Below are positions 24,123 through 35,844 of a DNA stretch of 64,000 bases, piece by piece. Source of the stretch: Sternotherus odoratus. Lineage: Eukaryota > Chordata > Testudines > Kinosternidae. The stretch is from contig JAVMKO010000006.1 of assembly GCA_032164245.1 (NCBI GenBank), positions 37,660,319-37,724,318 on the forward strand. The letters run 5' to 3'. The notes beneath the pieces are model-generated. The model was given only the letters and a program-made list of their open reading frames with translations. It was not told the origin of the DNA and searched no databases. Within the stretch, counting starts at the first letter, position 1; each line of letters starts with the position of its first letter. Both the position numbers and the translations under genes were made by a program.

Positions 24123-24581
24123 CCAAACCCTACCTGTGCTTGAAATTTTAGAGCAAATGAATTGTGGATGCAAATTCTGTCATGTGAATGTGTAAGTGCT
24201 AATGCACAAAATATGTGATTGTGCATTCTAAGATAAATTTGCAAAATAGAAGCTAGGTTAATACTCTGTTAAAATTAAAAATATGGTCTGCTTTGGGTTG
24301 ACAGAGCTTGATTTTGTTCAAAAGCCCATCCCACATATGCTCAAATCCATGACACTCCAATTATTTGCCTCAGAAAGATGAAAGTTTGAGTCAATGCTGC
24401 TGGGATTTGAAGGTCAAGCTGTCAGAAGCACAGGCATTACATACCTGTTCCTTAGATCACTAAGCCATCTCCAGCACAGTTGGGAGTCCTTTCATTTAAA
24501 AATAACCCTCAGTTTCTCCATTTTAACTAGTCAGGGACCAGACCCCCAAACCCACTTTTGAATAATTACAAACTTTACATT

Positions 24582-24779
24582 AACTAAAGTATTGAAGCAT
24601 AAGCTTTTATGGGCTAATACCCACTTCGTCCGGTTTGCATCCGACGAGTTTGCATCCGATGAAGTGGGTATTAGCCCACGAAAGCTTATGCTTCAATACT
24701 TTAGTTAGTCTTTAGGGTGCCACAGGACTCTTTGTTACTTCTGCTATTCCAGACTAACACGGCTACCTCTCTGATTCTA
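24582..24779 (+). mobile_element. Penelope-like tails, head-to-head palindrome
   Basis: The left arm (24582..24630) is the near-perfect reverse complement of 24659..24707, separated by a tandem GTTTGCATCCGAYGA pair. The right arm continues into the normal tail (TTAGTTAGTCTTTAGGGTGC) and ends in ACTAACACGGCTACCTCTCTG. The hammerhead-like box appears here as CCGATGA ... GAAA (24656..24683), with the second core base changed. Confidence 0.7.
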
Positions 24780-25240
24780 AACTTTACATTGTTTGGGCTC
24801 TAGATGCTAATTTCGTTGCTTGAGCCTATCTCTGCTTTTAATATGCACTCCCTCCAAAAACAACAAACAATAATTTCCTTGAGTTCTTGGTGTCCAAAGC
24901 CCAAGTCCACGAAGTTACTTAGGCTATCGACTTCCACAGAAATCAACAGACGTTAGAAGTCTAAATATCTTTGTGGATTTGGTATACACTATTAGAATAC
25001 TCATGCACAGAGTTTTAAAATACAGGTGCAAAGCACAGGTTTGTTTGTGGTTGTTGTTGTTTTTACTATGTAGAATATGGATGCTATTGCCAAAAGAGAA
25101 CATGTGCATATTACCGCATTCAAAGAAAAAGCAAAATACCCATGTACAGTACAAGAATCTTTAAATTTCACCCCCACATTTTGTAATGCACAAAGAATTT
25201 TACATTCCTACCTCCACCTCTTCCAGACAAAAGATGAACA
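24780..25240. other. intergenic, no feature recognised
   Basis: No gene or named repeat seen. Confidence 0.45.
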
Positions 25241-25672
25241 TCCTATATAATAAAAGACTAGAAAAGTGTGTGTGAAGCCGTCATGCGCAGTAGAGATGGC
25301 CCGGACTAATGGCATGCTGGGAGGTGTAGCATGCTGGGAGGTGTAGTTCGGCAGCACAACATGGCCACCGCGCGTACGCCGCTGAGAGGGAAGCAGGGTC
25401 TGGATCAGGGGCCTAGGGCAGGAGGGTGGCTGGGCGCAATAGGCGCAGGCAGGGGGCTCTGGCCGGGTGGGGCGCGGGAAGGGGGCGCTGGGCCGGCGGG
25501 GCGGAGGCGCCCGGGCACGGCCCGGCCAGCTGCGCCCAGCCTAGCCGGGTCCTTGGAGTGGGTGGGAGGGGGGCTGAGTGAGTGAGGGGGCTGTGGGGGG
25601 GGGGGCCTTGGAGTGGGGGGGCTGAGCGGGGGGGCGTTACTGTTGGCCCGTGTCCATGGGCTTTTACAGTAG
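25241..25672 (+). mobile_element. candidate non-autonomous Helitron
   Basis: The 5' end reads A|TCCTATATAATAAAAG, so a TC terminus next to A with a TATAATAAAA block as in several vertebrate Helitron families. The 3' end has a 7-bp hairpin (GCCCGTG, TC, CATGGGC at 25646..25661), then a short spacer and GTAG|T at 25669..25672, one base away from the expected CTAG. Helitrons insert between A and T without duplication, and both flanks fit. The interior is a GC-rich promoter-like tract. No Rep/helicase ORF is present. Confidence 0.6.
25312..25369 (-). promoter_or_regulatory. tandem ZNF143-like motifs and a YY1-like motif in the Helitron
   Basis: On the minus strand CTACACCTCCCAGCATGC occurs twice (25312..25329 and 25329..25346), one base from the ZNF143/SBS consensus as I know it. 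On the plus strand CAACATGGCCACC (25357..25369) resembles a YY1 site. These motifs usually mark CpG-rich housekeeping promoters. Whether they drive anything here is unknown. Confidence 0.4.
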
Positions 25673-26599
25673 TTTAAAATAAGAGAAGAAAGTGGTTCCA
25701 TAAGGGGGGTGTTTATAATGTTTGTAGAATGAAACAAACCCTATTGTGAACTGTCCAGTCTTACACAAAGAATGACAATTAATGTTTCTGCAAAAGCACT
25801 GTACTCCTCCCATATCCTCCAAGACACAATTATTTCACCAAGGTCAGACCACCCTTCCTTCCATTTTTTCCCCCATTCTGAATTAACTGCTCCTGTAGAC
25901 GAGCACCTGCTGCCTCCCCATCTCCCAGCTGCTTTCTATTGGGCTTATTCTTCCACTTCTGCATACTTCACCCCCTCTTAACCGAATGGTTCAAGACATT
26001 CAGCGGAAGGGTCAGTCTGGGCAAAATGCCAGGAAGTGAAATCACCTATTTACAACTAGATTTCCCGCTATTCTATCTTGTTTCCTTTGGAAACTCTGCG
26101 TCTTCACAAATGACCTGGAGGGCCCAGGAGACTTTGTTATGCTATTTTTTGAAAGGAGCTAACAAAGATGAATTTTATTTATTTAGCTAAAAAACCAGTA
26201 CAAGATTAAAAACCCTTCTTGAAAGATGTAGCCATGTAGGTGTCAATCTCACTTTCTCTCTCTCTCCAAGTAGTTTGACCACTTTCCCTAGTATGTAAGG
26301 ACATTTAGAGTCACAAACAAAAATTTTCCAGGCTGACTAGTGAGGATTCCCAATAATATCCCTATGGGCACAAAAAGGAGTGGGATAGAGTAGAAGTGTC
26401 AAACACATTCTCAAAAGGGGGAGGGATTCTGTTTTTAATTATGGACGGTGGGGCATGCTGTGTGTAAAATGAGGACGGCGTATATTGCCCTCAGTCCACA
26501 GCAAATCTGCCACTGATGTCAAGGGGAGGTTTGTTCAAGGATAGCATGTGCCTTTTATTTGGGCACAGATCCACAGAGGGACATAGGTGTTATGAGGCT
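25673..26599. other. intergenic, possible hAT left end
   Basis: GAAGTGTCAAACACA near 26392 resembles a hAT terminus (compare CAGTGTTTGACACCC near 30470). No partner could be assigned. No gene. Confidence 0.4.
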
Positions 26600-27120
26600 C
26601 AACAGATGAACCACTGTCCTGGAGTCAGGCAGCTTATTTAGCTAAATCCTTTCTTGTGAGTGAGGATGTGGGAGACTCAGGTTCAATTCCCCTCTCTGCG
26701 TGAGTGGGAGAAACTCTCTGAAGAGGGATTTCCCACCTCTCAGGAGAGCTCTCTAACCACTTGGGCTATTCTAATGTGGGGCTTCCTACCGGTCTCTCCC
26801 TTTGAAGTTGTTCCACTTCAGATAAATAACAAAATAGTCATTGGGCCAGAGAGAAAGAGGAAGAATGACTCTAAAGCCTGATGGATAGGTGCACACAGGA
26901 AACTGGAGTCCAATATCCTGGTTCCAATGACTATTTCATTATTTATCCAAAATGGAACTGCTTTAACAAGAGACTATCCCATAGCGCAGAGATGAGAGCA
27001 CTCTCCTGAAAGATGCGGGAGACTCTTTTTCAAAGCCTTTCTCTCCTGCTAGCAGAGGGGAAATGAAACCTGGGTCACTCACAAGCCAGGTGAGTGCTCC
27101 AACCACTGGGCTAAAAAGCA
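26600..27120. repeat. long imperfect palindrome with tRNA-like arms
   Basis: The two halves are diverged reverse complements. Centre-proximal arms are about 26810..26850 (CAGATAAATAACAAAATAGT...) and 26919..26960 (...ACTATTTCATTATTTATCC). The outer arms read as tRNA-like on opposite strands: minus-strand TAGCCCAGTGGTTGGAGCAC (a good A box) followed by GGTTTCATTTC (a weak B box), and plus-strand GACTCAGGTTCAATTCCCC (a good B box) near 26670..26692. No recognised family; could be a SINE pair inserted head to head or a transposon with tRNA-derived ends. Confidence 0.6.
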
Positions 27121-27302
27121 GGGATGATGTCCCTAGCCTGTTTGCCAGAAGCTGGGAATAGGCGACAAGGAATGGCTCACTTGATGATTACGTGTTCTGT
27201 TCATTCCCTCTGGAAGACCTGGCATTGGCCACTGTCAGAAGACAGGATACTGGGCTAGATGGACCTTAGATCTGACCCAGTACAGCAATTCTGATGTTCT
27301 TA
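27121..27302 (+). mobile_element. ancient CR1/L3-like LINE 3' end
   Basis: GGCATTGGCCACTGTCAGAA, GACAGGATACTGGGCTAGAT and GACCCAGTACAGCAATTCTG followed by TGTTCTTA match the conserved 3' end of old CR1/L3-type LINEs known across amniotes. Confidence 0.65.
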
Positions 27303-27688
27303 TACCTTGGGCACTGGTACTGCTAGCACCCCCACCGCTTCTTTTGGATGGATAGTGAATGGGGCCTGATCCAGAGTACCCATGTTCCCAGGAAGTAGTG
27401 TGTATGCCCAGAGGCAAAGACATAGGTGCCTAGGGAATTTACACCGTAAAAATGTAGGCATTGAGTGAGTTTAGGCACTTGCAGTGTTAGATGGCAGTCA
27501 AGGTGAGGAGTTTGTAGTTCAAAGTGGAGCCTGAAAGCGGGGGTTAAGCACTTAAGTGCCCTTCTGTGTCGGGCCCTAAACTTTTGTTTATTATCATTAT
27601 TTATTCAGTACCTGATTCGGCACCACTCAGTTTAGAATGACGACTATTTCTGTATTTTGTTTCTATTCCTTTTCCATTTTCCTTTCAT
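27303..27688. other. intergenic, no feature recognised
   Basis: No gene or named repeat seen. Confidence 0.4.
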
Positions 27689-28039
27689 AGGTGCCAACTT
27701 TTCCTGGCGCCGGTGGGTGCATGTGCCCCTTGCCCCTGCCCCAACTCCACACCCATTCCAACCCCTTCCCCAAAGTCTCTGCTCCCTCTCTGTCCATATT
27801 GAACCCTTCCCCAAATACCTGCCCCAGCTCCTCCTCCTCCCCCCTCCCTCCCAGCCACGCAAAACAGCTGTTTTGCAGCACAAGCATTGGGAGCTAGGGA
27901 AAAAGCGAGCAAGTGGTGCACTCAGGGGAGGAGGAGGAGCGGAGGTGGGAGTGAGCTGGGTGGCAGGGGCGGGGAACTGCTGGTGGGTGCACAGCACCTA
28001 CCAATTTTTCCCATGGGTGCTGCAGCCAGTCGGCGCCTG
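27689..28039. mobile_element. hAT-like non-autonomous element
   Basis: AGGTGCCAACTTTTCC at the left and AGTCGGCGCCT at the right are approximate inverted ends; the interior is C-rich and non-coding. A related end (AAAGTCGGCACCTATG) occurs at 53859..53874. The target duplication is not clear. Confidence 0.45.
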
Positions 28040-28154
28040 TGTCTCTTTTCTCTTCTCTGTCTTGTCTCTCCTCCTTTTTGTCTCTGTATTTCCTTCTATA
28101 TAGCAACTCCCACCCACCTCAGCTGCCACCCACCTTGTGCTTCATGTGCCCCTA

Positions 28155-28274
28155 GGGTGACCAGGTGTCCTGATTTCATAGGGACAGTCCCAATTTTTGG
28201 GTCTTTTTCTTATATAGACTCCTATTACCCTCCACCCCCTGTCCTGATTTTTCACATTTGCTGTCTGGTCACCC
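28155..28274. mobile_element. 120-bp TA-flanked MITE, copy 3 (best preserved)
   Basis: Exactly inverse ends GGGTGACCAG and CTGGTCACCC, flanked by TA at 28153..28154 and 28275..28276. The interior includes GGGACAGTCCCAATTTTTGG. No coding potential. Confidence 0.8.
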
Positions 28275-31200
28275 TATGCTCATCCCCTTTTCCCATTCTA
28301 TCACTAAAATGATCAGCTTGCTAAGTGTCATCATTAGGTTTTAGCATTAATATTCCAATTGAATTAATGGTTATAGGGGAGTTCACACCTCTGAATCATT
28401 GTTTCAGACTGTCTACAGACTTAGGAAGACAACACCAAATGGATATACTCAGCTGACCAGGGCTGTCCTTAGCATTTATGGTGCCCTACACGCTATTATT
28501 AAACTGGTGCCCCTATTTCCGACGCCAGCTCAGGCTTGCAGACCTGGGGTGGGAGGTGGAGGGAGGAGGCAGCAAAGGACACTCAGACGCCTGGTCTGCC
28601 TCACAGCAGTGGAGAGTCACAGTTCCTCGCAGAGACCTCCGTACCCTTTCCCTCATGCAGAACGCGTGGTGCCGGCACATTTGGCTCTGTGAATACGGCC
28701 CCTGCAGTGTGCGCTCGGTGTGCAGGAACCGACCTGCTCTTACCTGCTGTCATGGGCAGTGGGTAAAGCTGCCACCTGGGGAGGCTAGATCCCCAGTCCA
28801 CCTCATTTGCCTGTGGCTCCACCCATACTCCACTCCTGCTCTGCCCCAGGCCCCGCTCCACTCCGTTCAGACCCTGCCCTCTCCCCACTGTCTCCCTCCT
28901 CTCTTCCCTCCCCCACTCTGCTCACCCCCTTCCAGCCAAATCCATGAACCCAAATGATATTTGAGGAAAAAAATACTCTTCTGCTAGTTCTTTCTAAAGA
29001 AAATAAAGCATGTTTCCCACTGCATGCCAGATGGTGAAGACTGGACATGCAGAAGGTACCCAATTAAAAGCACTAAACCTGGGAATAAAAAATGTCAGTT
29101 ACCGGTTTTTTGATATGCCCTGAAGTTTGTCAGAGATTTATTTGCAAAAACTTTGTAGTACGGGCTAGTCAGCTGTCTTGCTGAATACAAAATTAAATAT
29201 TATGGAATACATGATGCAGCTCTTCTGTTTTACATTTTCTTAATCAGTATTTCTAAGCTGATTTTATACTTTAAACGTATTCTTAAGTCTTCATAAAGTA
29301 ATCATTCCAGATGACTACATATTTAACTCACTGAAACAAAGACATTATTTTAAATTAATCAGTCACAGAGGTTTAGTGTGTTGATAACAATGTTCCTAGC
29401 TTTTAGAAAAAGGGAACACTAATTTACTTTGTGTGATCTCCATAACAATAGACATGTTTATGACATTTCACCAACTTTAAACTAGTTAGTTTCTAAGGTG
29501 CTGCAAGTATTCCTGGCTTTCTTTAAAAAATATGTTTCCAAAGATTTTAGGCATAACAAAGAATTTTATATCTTACTAGGTACTGATTTTGCTGGAGGGT
29601 TCTCTTAAAACTAGTTAATCGGACAGTCAGAAGTAAAGAAAGGGAAACTCTGTCCAGCTATCTGGAAGGAAAGGGGTGTTGTTCCTTTAAGGACTTTCTT
29701 CAATGGGGGGGGGGGGGAAGGGGGGGGGAGGAGAAAGGGCTGGACAGAAAAGACAGGAAGACTTTGGAAGCAAGTTTTTTACTGTAGTAATTAAAATGTG
29801 TATTTTAGACAAGGGTGGTCTTTTGAAGGATTTATTTTAAAAATGATATGTCTGAAGATCCAATCATTTAAGGCTAAAGATGATTGTGCATCTAAAAATC
29901 TATGCAAGGGTTTTTTAGAGATGTGACTTTGTAATCTTCATCAACTCACTAATGAAATATTTTAAAGCAAATTTTAAACTAAATTTTAAACTGTAGACTA
30001 ACATGTTCTGAGTAAATATTAAAGTAATGCATAACTGTTTTTATCAGTAAATTCAGAAACTGAAAGTATATGCCTGAGGGTTGGTAAATGCCTTTTAAAT
30101 GGCTTCATTACCACTTGAATGGCTCTTTAACTGTTTCAATCTTGTTCTAATAGGTCTTGCAGGCTGGAAGGCTTTTTCACTTTTAAGTTACTAGATCTCC
30201 TTTGGAGTAAGAGCCACCAGGCTGCAGTAGCTAGATGTGGAAGCCTACAGGAAGGGTCAGAACAAGAATAGGAAGAGATGGAAGTGTGGATACTAAGACC
30301 CAGTGGTGCCCCAAATTTTCAGATGCCCTACGCAGTTGCGTATGCACCCTGTAGCTGACATTTGGAATGTTTTCTTTGCTACTACAAGAGCTAAAAATGT
30401 ATATATGATAAATTACATCATGTGGGGCCACAAAAATACATCCAGTGGACCAGATCTGGCCCACAGGCTCAGTGTTTGACACCCTTACTACAGAGGGAGG
30501 GGACTAGATAGGAAAAAGATAACAAATCATACTACTAACATGATTAAATACATTTGCAGTTTTTCCCATTATTATTTTCAGTTGAAAGAAAATATCATAT
30601 GGCTATACGCTCCCTTCAGTCTTTGTGCAAAATCTTCACTGCCATCAGAGTTTTTGCATGAAGATCCAGGCTCGAAAGTAGACCATGCATTGTAATGTAT
30701 CAGGTTTCAAGAGGTTTCAGTCAGTAGTGGAATGTATAAGAGTTATGGGATCATCCAAACTTTCACAAATACTGGCTTTTTAACTTTGTGATGATAGGTA
30801 GGCTATTATAGAAAAATTACTGAGACTCTGGTACATTTTTTTTCTAGTGATTTAGTGTACTAAATGTGCAGATGCTAGGGGCCCTCCTTCATAGAGCTTA
30901 CTGCAGGACTGGAGCCTACATTACTAACCTTTTATTAAAGGTAAACAGAACTGTTGACAATGCAAATGATTTGCTTATGTAATTATAAAAAGGGAGCATG
31001 ACAAATTCACAGGCATAGTGGAAACAGTGTGGGTTTTGAGTTACAATAAATATGTAAAAGTTACATTGAGGATTCTCCTCCCCCCATCACTTCATTTCAT
31101 TTGTCCCACCTTTCATCAAATGATTAGGTAAAATTTATACGATACACATTGGTTCAATAATTACTGTGCAATATCCTTTATTTCAGGGAGAAAAATCCAG

Positions 31201-34200
31201 AAACTATGAGACAGTGCCACTAGAAATAGTTATTATGGTAGATAGGAACTTGCATGACCTCTGCTGAGTTATCTTTTCATAACTTTGTAAGTCAGTATAG
31301 CTATCACGGTAGTCCTTTTTGAAGGTGAATAATTAAATTTTTGTGATCGTGCAAGTTGTTATGATAGAATGTAAATTCTCATTTTCCTTCCCTCATGTTT
31401 TCTTTAAAATAACAAAATTATAGCATGGAATATAAATGCTAAGTGGAACCTTTCATTCTTTTATTTTCATTTTAAGAATGCAGTGAGATTAAGGATGAAA
31501 TCTTGATCTCTAACTTCAGTGGGGTCAGTATTTCTCTCTAAGCATTTTCTTGAAGAAGCATATACCTATATAGAGGCCACTTATGGACCATGTAATCAGT
31601 GAGTATTTTTCCATGGTTGTATATGATATCATATGTGAAATGAGGGTGGGACTTATTATTTTACTAAAGCAGTGCTTCAGGAATGACATAAGTATTGTAC
31701 AGTACTGATTGCTGGTGCTGTGATGTCATACCCCAATAGATCACCTGTCAGAGACATTCTTTTTAGGAATTATGGTGGTGATTTTCACTTATGCAGAGTG
31801 CCTGTTAGTGTTAGAGCTAAGGGCTAATTTACCCTAAAGTACCTAACAGAGTGGTGGGACTTTAGGGATAAATTCTGAGTCGGTTTTCCAAGGCAGTATG
31901 GCTGGGGGAGTAAGTGGCAGCAGAGCTTCAGGGGCTGAGTGGAGGTTTCTTGAGCTATTCTTCTTTTTGCAGGGAATGGAGAGAGGTGGGGAAATCGGGG
32001 ATACTGAACTCAGCAGAATTCTCTTGTTGCTGGACCAAAAATAAACAATATCTGCTAAAGAACTTAGCCCACTGTGCCCCCTCCCCCCCACCATTTTTCC
32101 AAATCACCTTGGGGGTAATGGATGCCACTGGGCATCTTAGCTAGTCTACCTGTCTACCATTCAGTAGCATTCTCTAAGTAATCATTTTTCTTCTCTCCTG
32201 CATGAGTAGGCGGACTCCTGCTTCTCCCCCAATGCATCTGAAAAACAAAATATAGCTTTCAATAAGATTAGTTTAGTGTATCCCTGCAACAGGGAGGCCT
32301 GCCCCTTTTAGGGCCTGTTGTCAGCCTGCACTGTTCCCTTATCAGCCCCAGCTGGGAAAGGGTCATGTGATGTCTATGAGATCTCTCCATTAGAGGAGAG
32401 CTGCAGGAAGAAGTTTGGCTCCTGTGCCAGGTCCTGAAGCAGAGAGAGTCACAAAGGGAAAGGCCTCTGGGCTCTGCAACTAGTCAGGGGACTACTTTTG
32501 TGTTTGAATTAAGAAACCATGTCCTCAAGGAAGGCCTTGGAAGAGACTTGGTTGTGGCTCATGACCAATCTGCTCGTCCTTCCTGGGCTGGGGGAAGTAT
32601 GCCAGCAGCCTACAATCCCTCTTTCAGTCTACCTCTAGTGAAAATGTATTCCTTAAACCCCCTCAATTGCGAAACATGTGCCTGCACACAGCTGATCAAT
32701 TTCTTGGTCAATCACATGAAAATCATTCTAGCTCACCTATAAAAATGTATGGAATCCTTACTAAAAAGGGAGTTTTAGTAAAACCTCATTTGATTTTCCA
32801 TTATGTCTTACCCAAAACAGATAGACACTGTGGTGATCAAGGGCTTTATAGTGGAGAAAATATCCACACTATTAATAAAATAAAATTGATTTTTGCTACA
32901 TTTTTTTTCCTCAAAAGATTAAATTGTGTAGGTGGAAGGCTGACGAATACTTCAGTCAAGCTATAACTCAAAAAATCACGATCACAACTAAAGTCATTTT
33001 TAAGGTTTTGACCAATGAATAGAATGATTTGATATTATGCAACTGACTGCTACATAACATCTACTATTGCCTTCTTCATAAACCAGATGCTTTAAGGGCC
33101 TTTCATAGACAGAGAACATTGTTTGTGTAAAAAGTAACTGAGTGTTCTAATTGTCAGATTATCCAAGAAAGTAATACTTTGGGAAAAGAGCAAGTAGAAC
33201 ATGAAAAAACTTAGTGAGATAGCTCTTTTTATTTAATTGTTAGTCTTTTTGAATCTGTACTGGTTTACGTCTTAAGTATTCTGTCACCCAGTGAGTTCAC
33301 GTTTTTGTTTTTTCATGAAAGAGTGAATGGCTCAGGTCACTGGTTATGATTAGACTGTCATCTCTGAACCGTTGGTTCACATCCAGCTTAGGTTATTAGG
33401 ACATTTAATGCTGATGGCCTACTCTGTGAAATGAATTGGTAGTACCCGTGAACGTCCTAGTGGCTCAGCAGTCACAATTGGTTCCAATCACTGCCCTCAC
33501 TGGCAGTTCCAGAAGAGAAGCCAAGCAGTGAATGGACATGGAGACTGAATTGCCTTCTCATCCCTAAAGATAGATTCTTCAGAACAAATGTGAGGTCCAC
33601 AAAGGTGTAGTAAGGAATGCTTTTGCTGCTGTTGCTGTACTTGTTCTGTTCCTAAATAATTTAGGCTGCTAGTATCCACCCACAGCTATCAATCCAGGAC
33701 CTCTTACTAACTAAATAAATTCAATTTTTAAGCAGAAAAGTTTACAACCTTGTATGCCATTAGGATCCACATTTCTCAACCTTATGCCAAGGCCCTCCAC
33801 CAGAGAGGAAGAAATGGGGACCCGATGTTTCTAATATAACAAACAAACCTAAACACTTTTTGGTGACAGAGGCCCAGATACCATGGTGCTGGCCGTGGTA
33901 TAGATGGATAGCCTTCATACATAATAAATTAACAGTAAAAGGCAAAATGAGTGTATATTTTTGGTTTTAACCTTGAGCACTGACCACATTGCAGTGAGTG
34001 GCTAATAGGATATATAAGGACATGTAGCACATTACCACCCAGTCCTGAAATCTTTACTCACACAAGTAGTTCTTATTCACATAGGACTAGATTGTGCACA
34101 GTTGCACTGCCCCACAAATAATCCAAAGAACATTTTGTGACTCAGGGTCATAGTTCCTCCCTTTCCCACTTGTTCTGAGGAAAGAATAAGTGACTTCAGT

Positions 34201-35844
34201 CTTCATCAAGCAATTTCCTCTCTGCTCTGCATCCAACCAGCTACTGTGGGCTGCAACCAGCTACTGTGGGAAATTGGAGCTAAGACTCCTTTCAGGGCAT
34301 GCCCCTCTCTGCTCTCTCACTCACCACCCTTGCGCTCCTCCCCACAGCCACAATCACAAGAATAAGGAGGGTCTTGCTCTCCTGTGGGGCTGACTAAGAA
34401 CTGTGATAAACTAGCTCATTAGCACTTCTGTTGAAGTCAGTGCCCTTTCCCCCATTTGAGCCTCTTAACAAAAGTATCTACTTGCTACATCATGCTGCTT
34501 TTTATCAAACACATTGCAATTTTATCTGGATGACAAAACTCATACCCAGTTACAATATGAAATTATTTTCACCCGAATACCTTAATATCTTTTAGTGAAA
34601 TAATTGTAATAACCTTGGCAATAGTTGAACTAGCTTTTCTTTGGTGAAAGATCAACAATAACAAAGTGCAAGCCACATGAATTCTAAGCTCTGCTTCAAA
34701 ATCTGTGGTACGATATGGCCCAGAATTATTAATGTGATTCAATTTAGCCCTAATTCATTTTTGAAACACTATGTTCACTGGGAAAGCTTCCTATTAGAGG
34801 CAATTTAAATTTTATTAGAGATGCAGTCTGTATTATTAACATGTTTTCCTTCCAAGTTTCATGTTGCAGGGAGTTAGTCTGGTTGCCTTTTATCTTTAGG
34901 CATCAGAGTTCAAATTCTGCCTTGCAGTCACAAGTGAAAATTAGTTTGGTCTCAACCTAGACCCTGACCTTGCAACAGGTGGATCCAGGAGCCATTGTTT
35001 TCATTTGGATTCAGTTCATAATCCTTATTTGTGTCTACTCCAAAGAGTTTACACGGCAAAAAAACTAATGCAAGGTCTATCTTTTTTACAGTTCTTTGGG
35101 TAGGAGACAGCACTTTCTTGGGGACTGAGCCAAGACTCTGAAACGCACTTTCACAGAAACTAAGAATTACCACAAACTTCATCACTTTTCGTTCCAAGTG
35201 CAAAATGCAAAACACACACAAAACCAAAACTGCACAAGCTAGTTTTTCCTCCAGGGAAAGGAATGGAGAAGGAACCCCGTGCTAGTCACATTGGTTAATG
35301 TATAAAGGGAAGATGCTCAGATACCACAATGATGGGTATGGTGTAAGACCATGAAAAGAACAGAACAGTCCCTGAATACTAGTGCAGTCGGAAATCAAAC
35401 TAGTTAAAACTCCTAATGCAGTCATATTTAAACCATTTCAATGCTTGCTTTAAATCAGTTTAGCGTAATTCAGTCATTTACTGATAAAAGCTAAACAAAT
35501 TTAAGAAAGTTAAACTGGTTTGAGTGGGGGTGTGTGTGTAAATTAGGGCTTTGCAGCAGTTTAACTAGATGGAATTAACAGGTGCACTAGTTTAACTAAA
35601 CTGATTTTCTATCCTGATAGGCCACGCCTGGGAGATACTGTTTGAGAGAAACTACATAAAACAGGCTCAATGTTCAGCAGTGATGAGCCCTCACAACTGG
35701 AGCACCTGAAAGAGGCTCATGGGGCTGTCAGTGGTATGCCTGGCTCCATTCACTTATGGGGTATAGAGGCAAGGAAAGCATTTGGGTTGGTTGGTGGGTT
35801 GGTTGGTTTTTCTTGCTTAAGCTTCAGCTCGGTTTAATCTAACA
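28275..35844. other. long gene-free stretch
   Basis: No gene recognised. Seen: a transposon-like end CAGGGCTGTCCTTAGC near 28460, a G-run at 29707..29728, a hAT-type right end near 30462..30482 (CAGTGTTTGACACCC), a possible hAT left end near 33774 (TTTCTCAACCTTATGCC), a GC-richer block at 32280..32480 that might be LTR-derived, and a (GGTT)n tract at 35785..35810. Most of the rest is unremarkable AT-rich sequence. Confidence 0.45.
29482..29524 (+). mobile_element. Penelope-like tail fragment
   Basis: AGTTAGTTTCTAAGGTGCTG followed by CAAGTATTCCTGGCTTTCTTT is the diverged end of a Penelope-like tail. Confidence 0.5.

Noticed and set aside
26391..30482. Possible 4-kb hAT spanning GTGTCAAACAC at 26394 and GTGTTTGACAC at 30469
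   Set aside because: The words are inverse, but the region between contains unrelated repeats and I could not find a target duplication. They may be two independent fragments.
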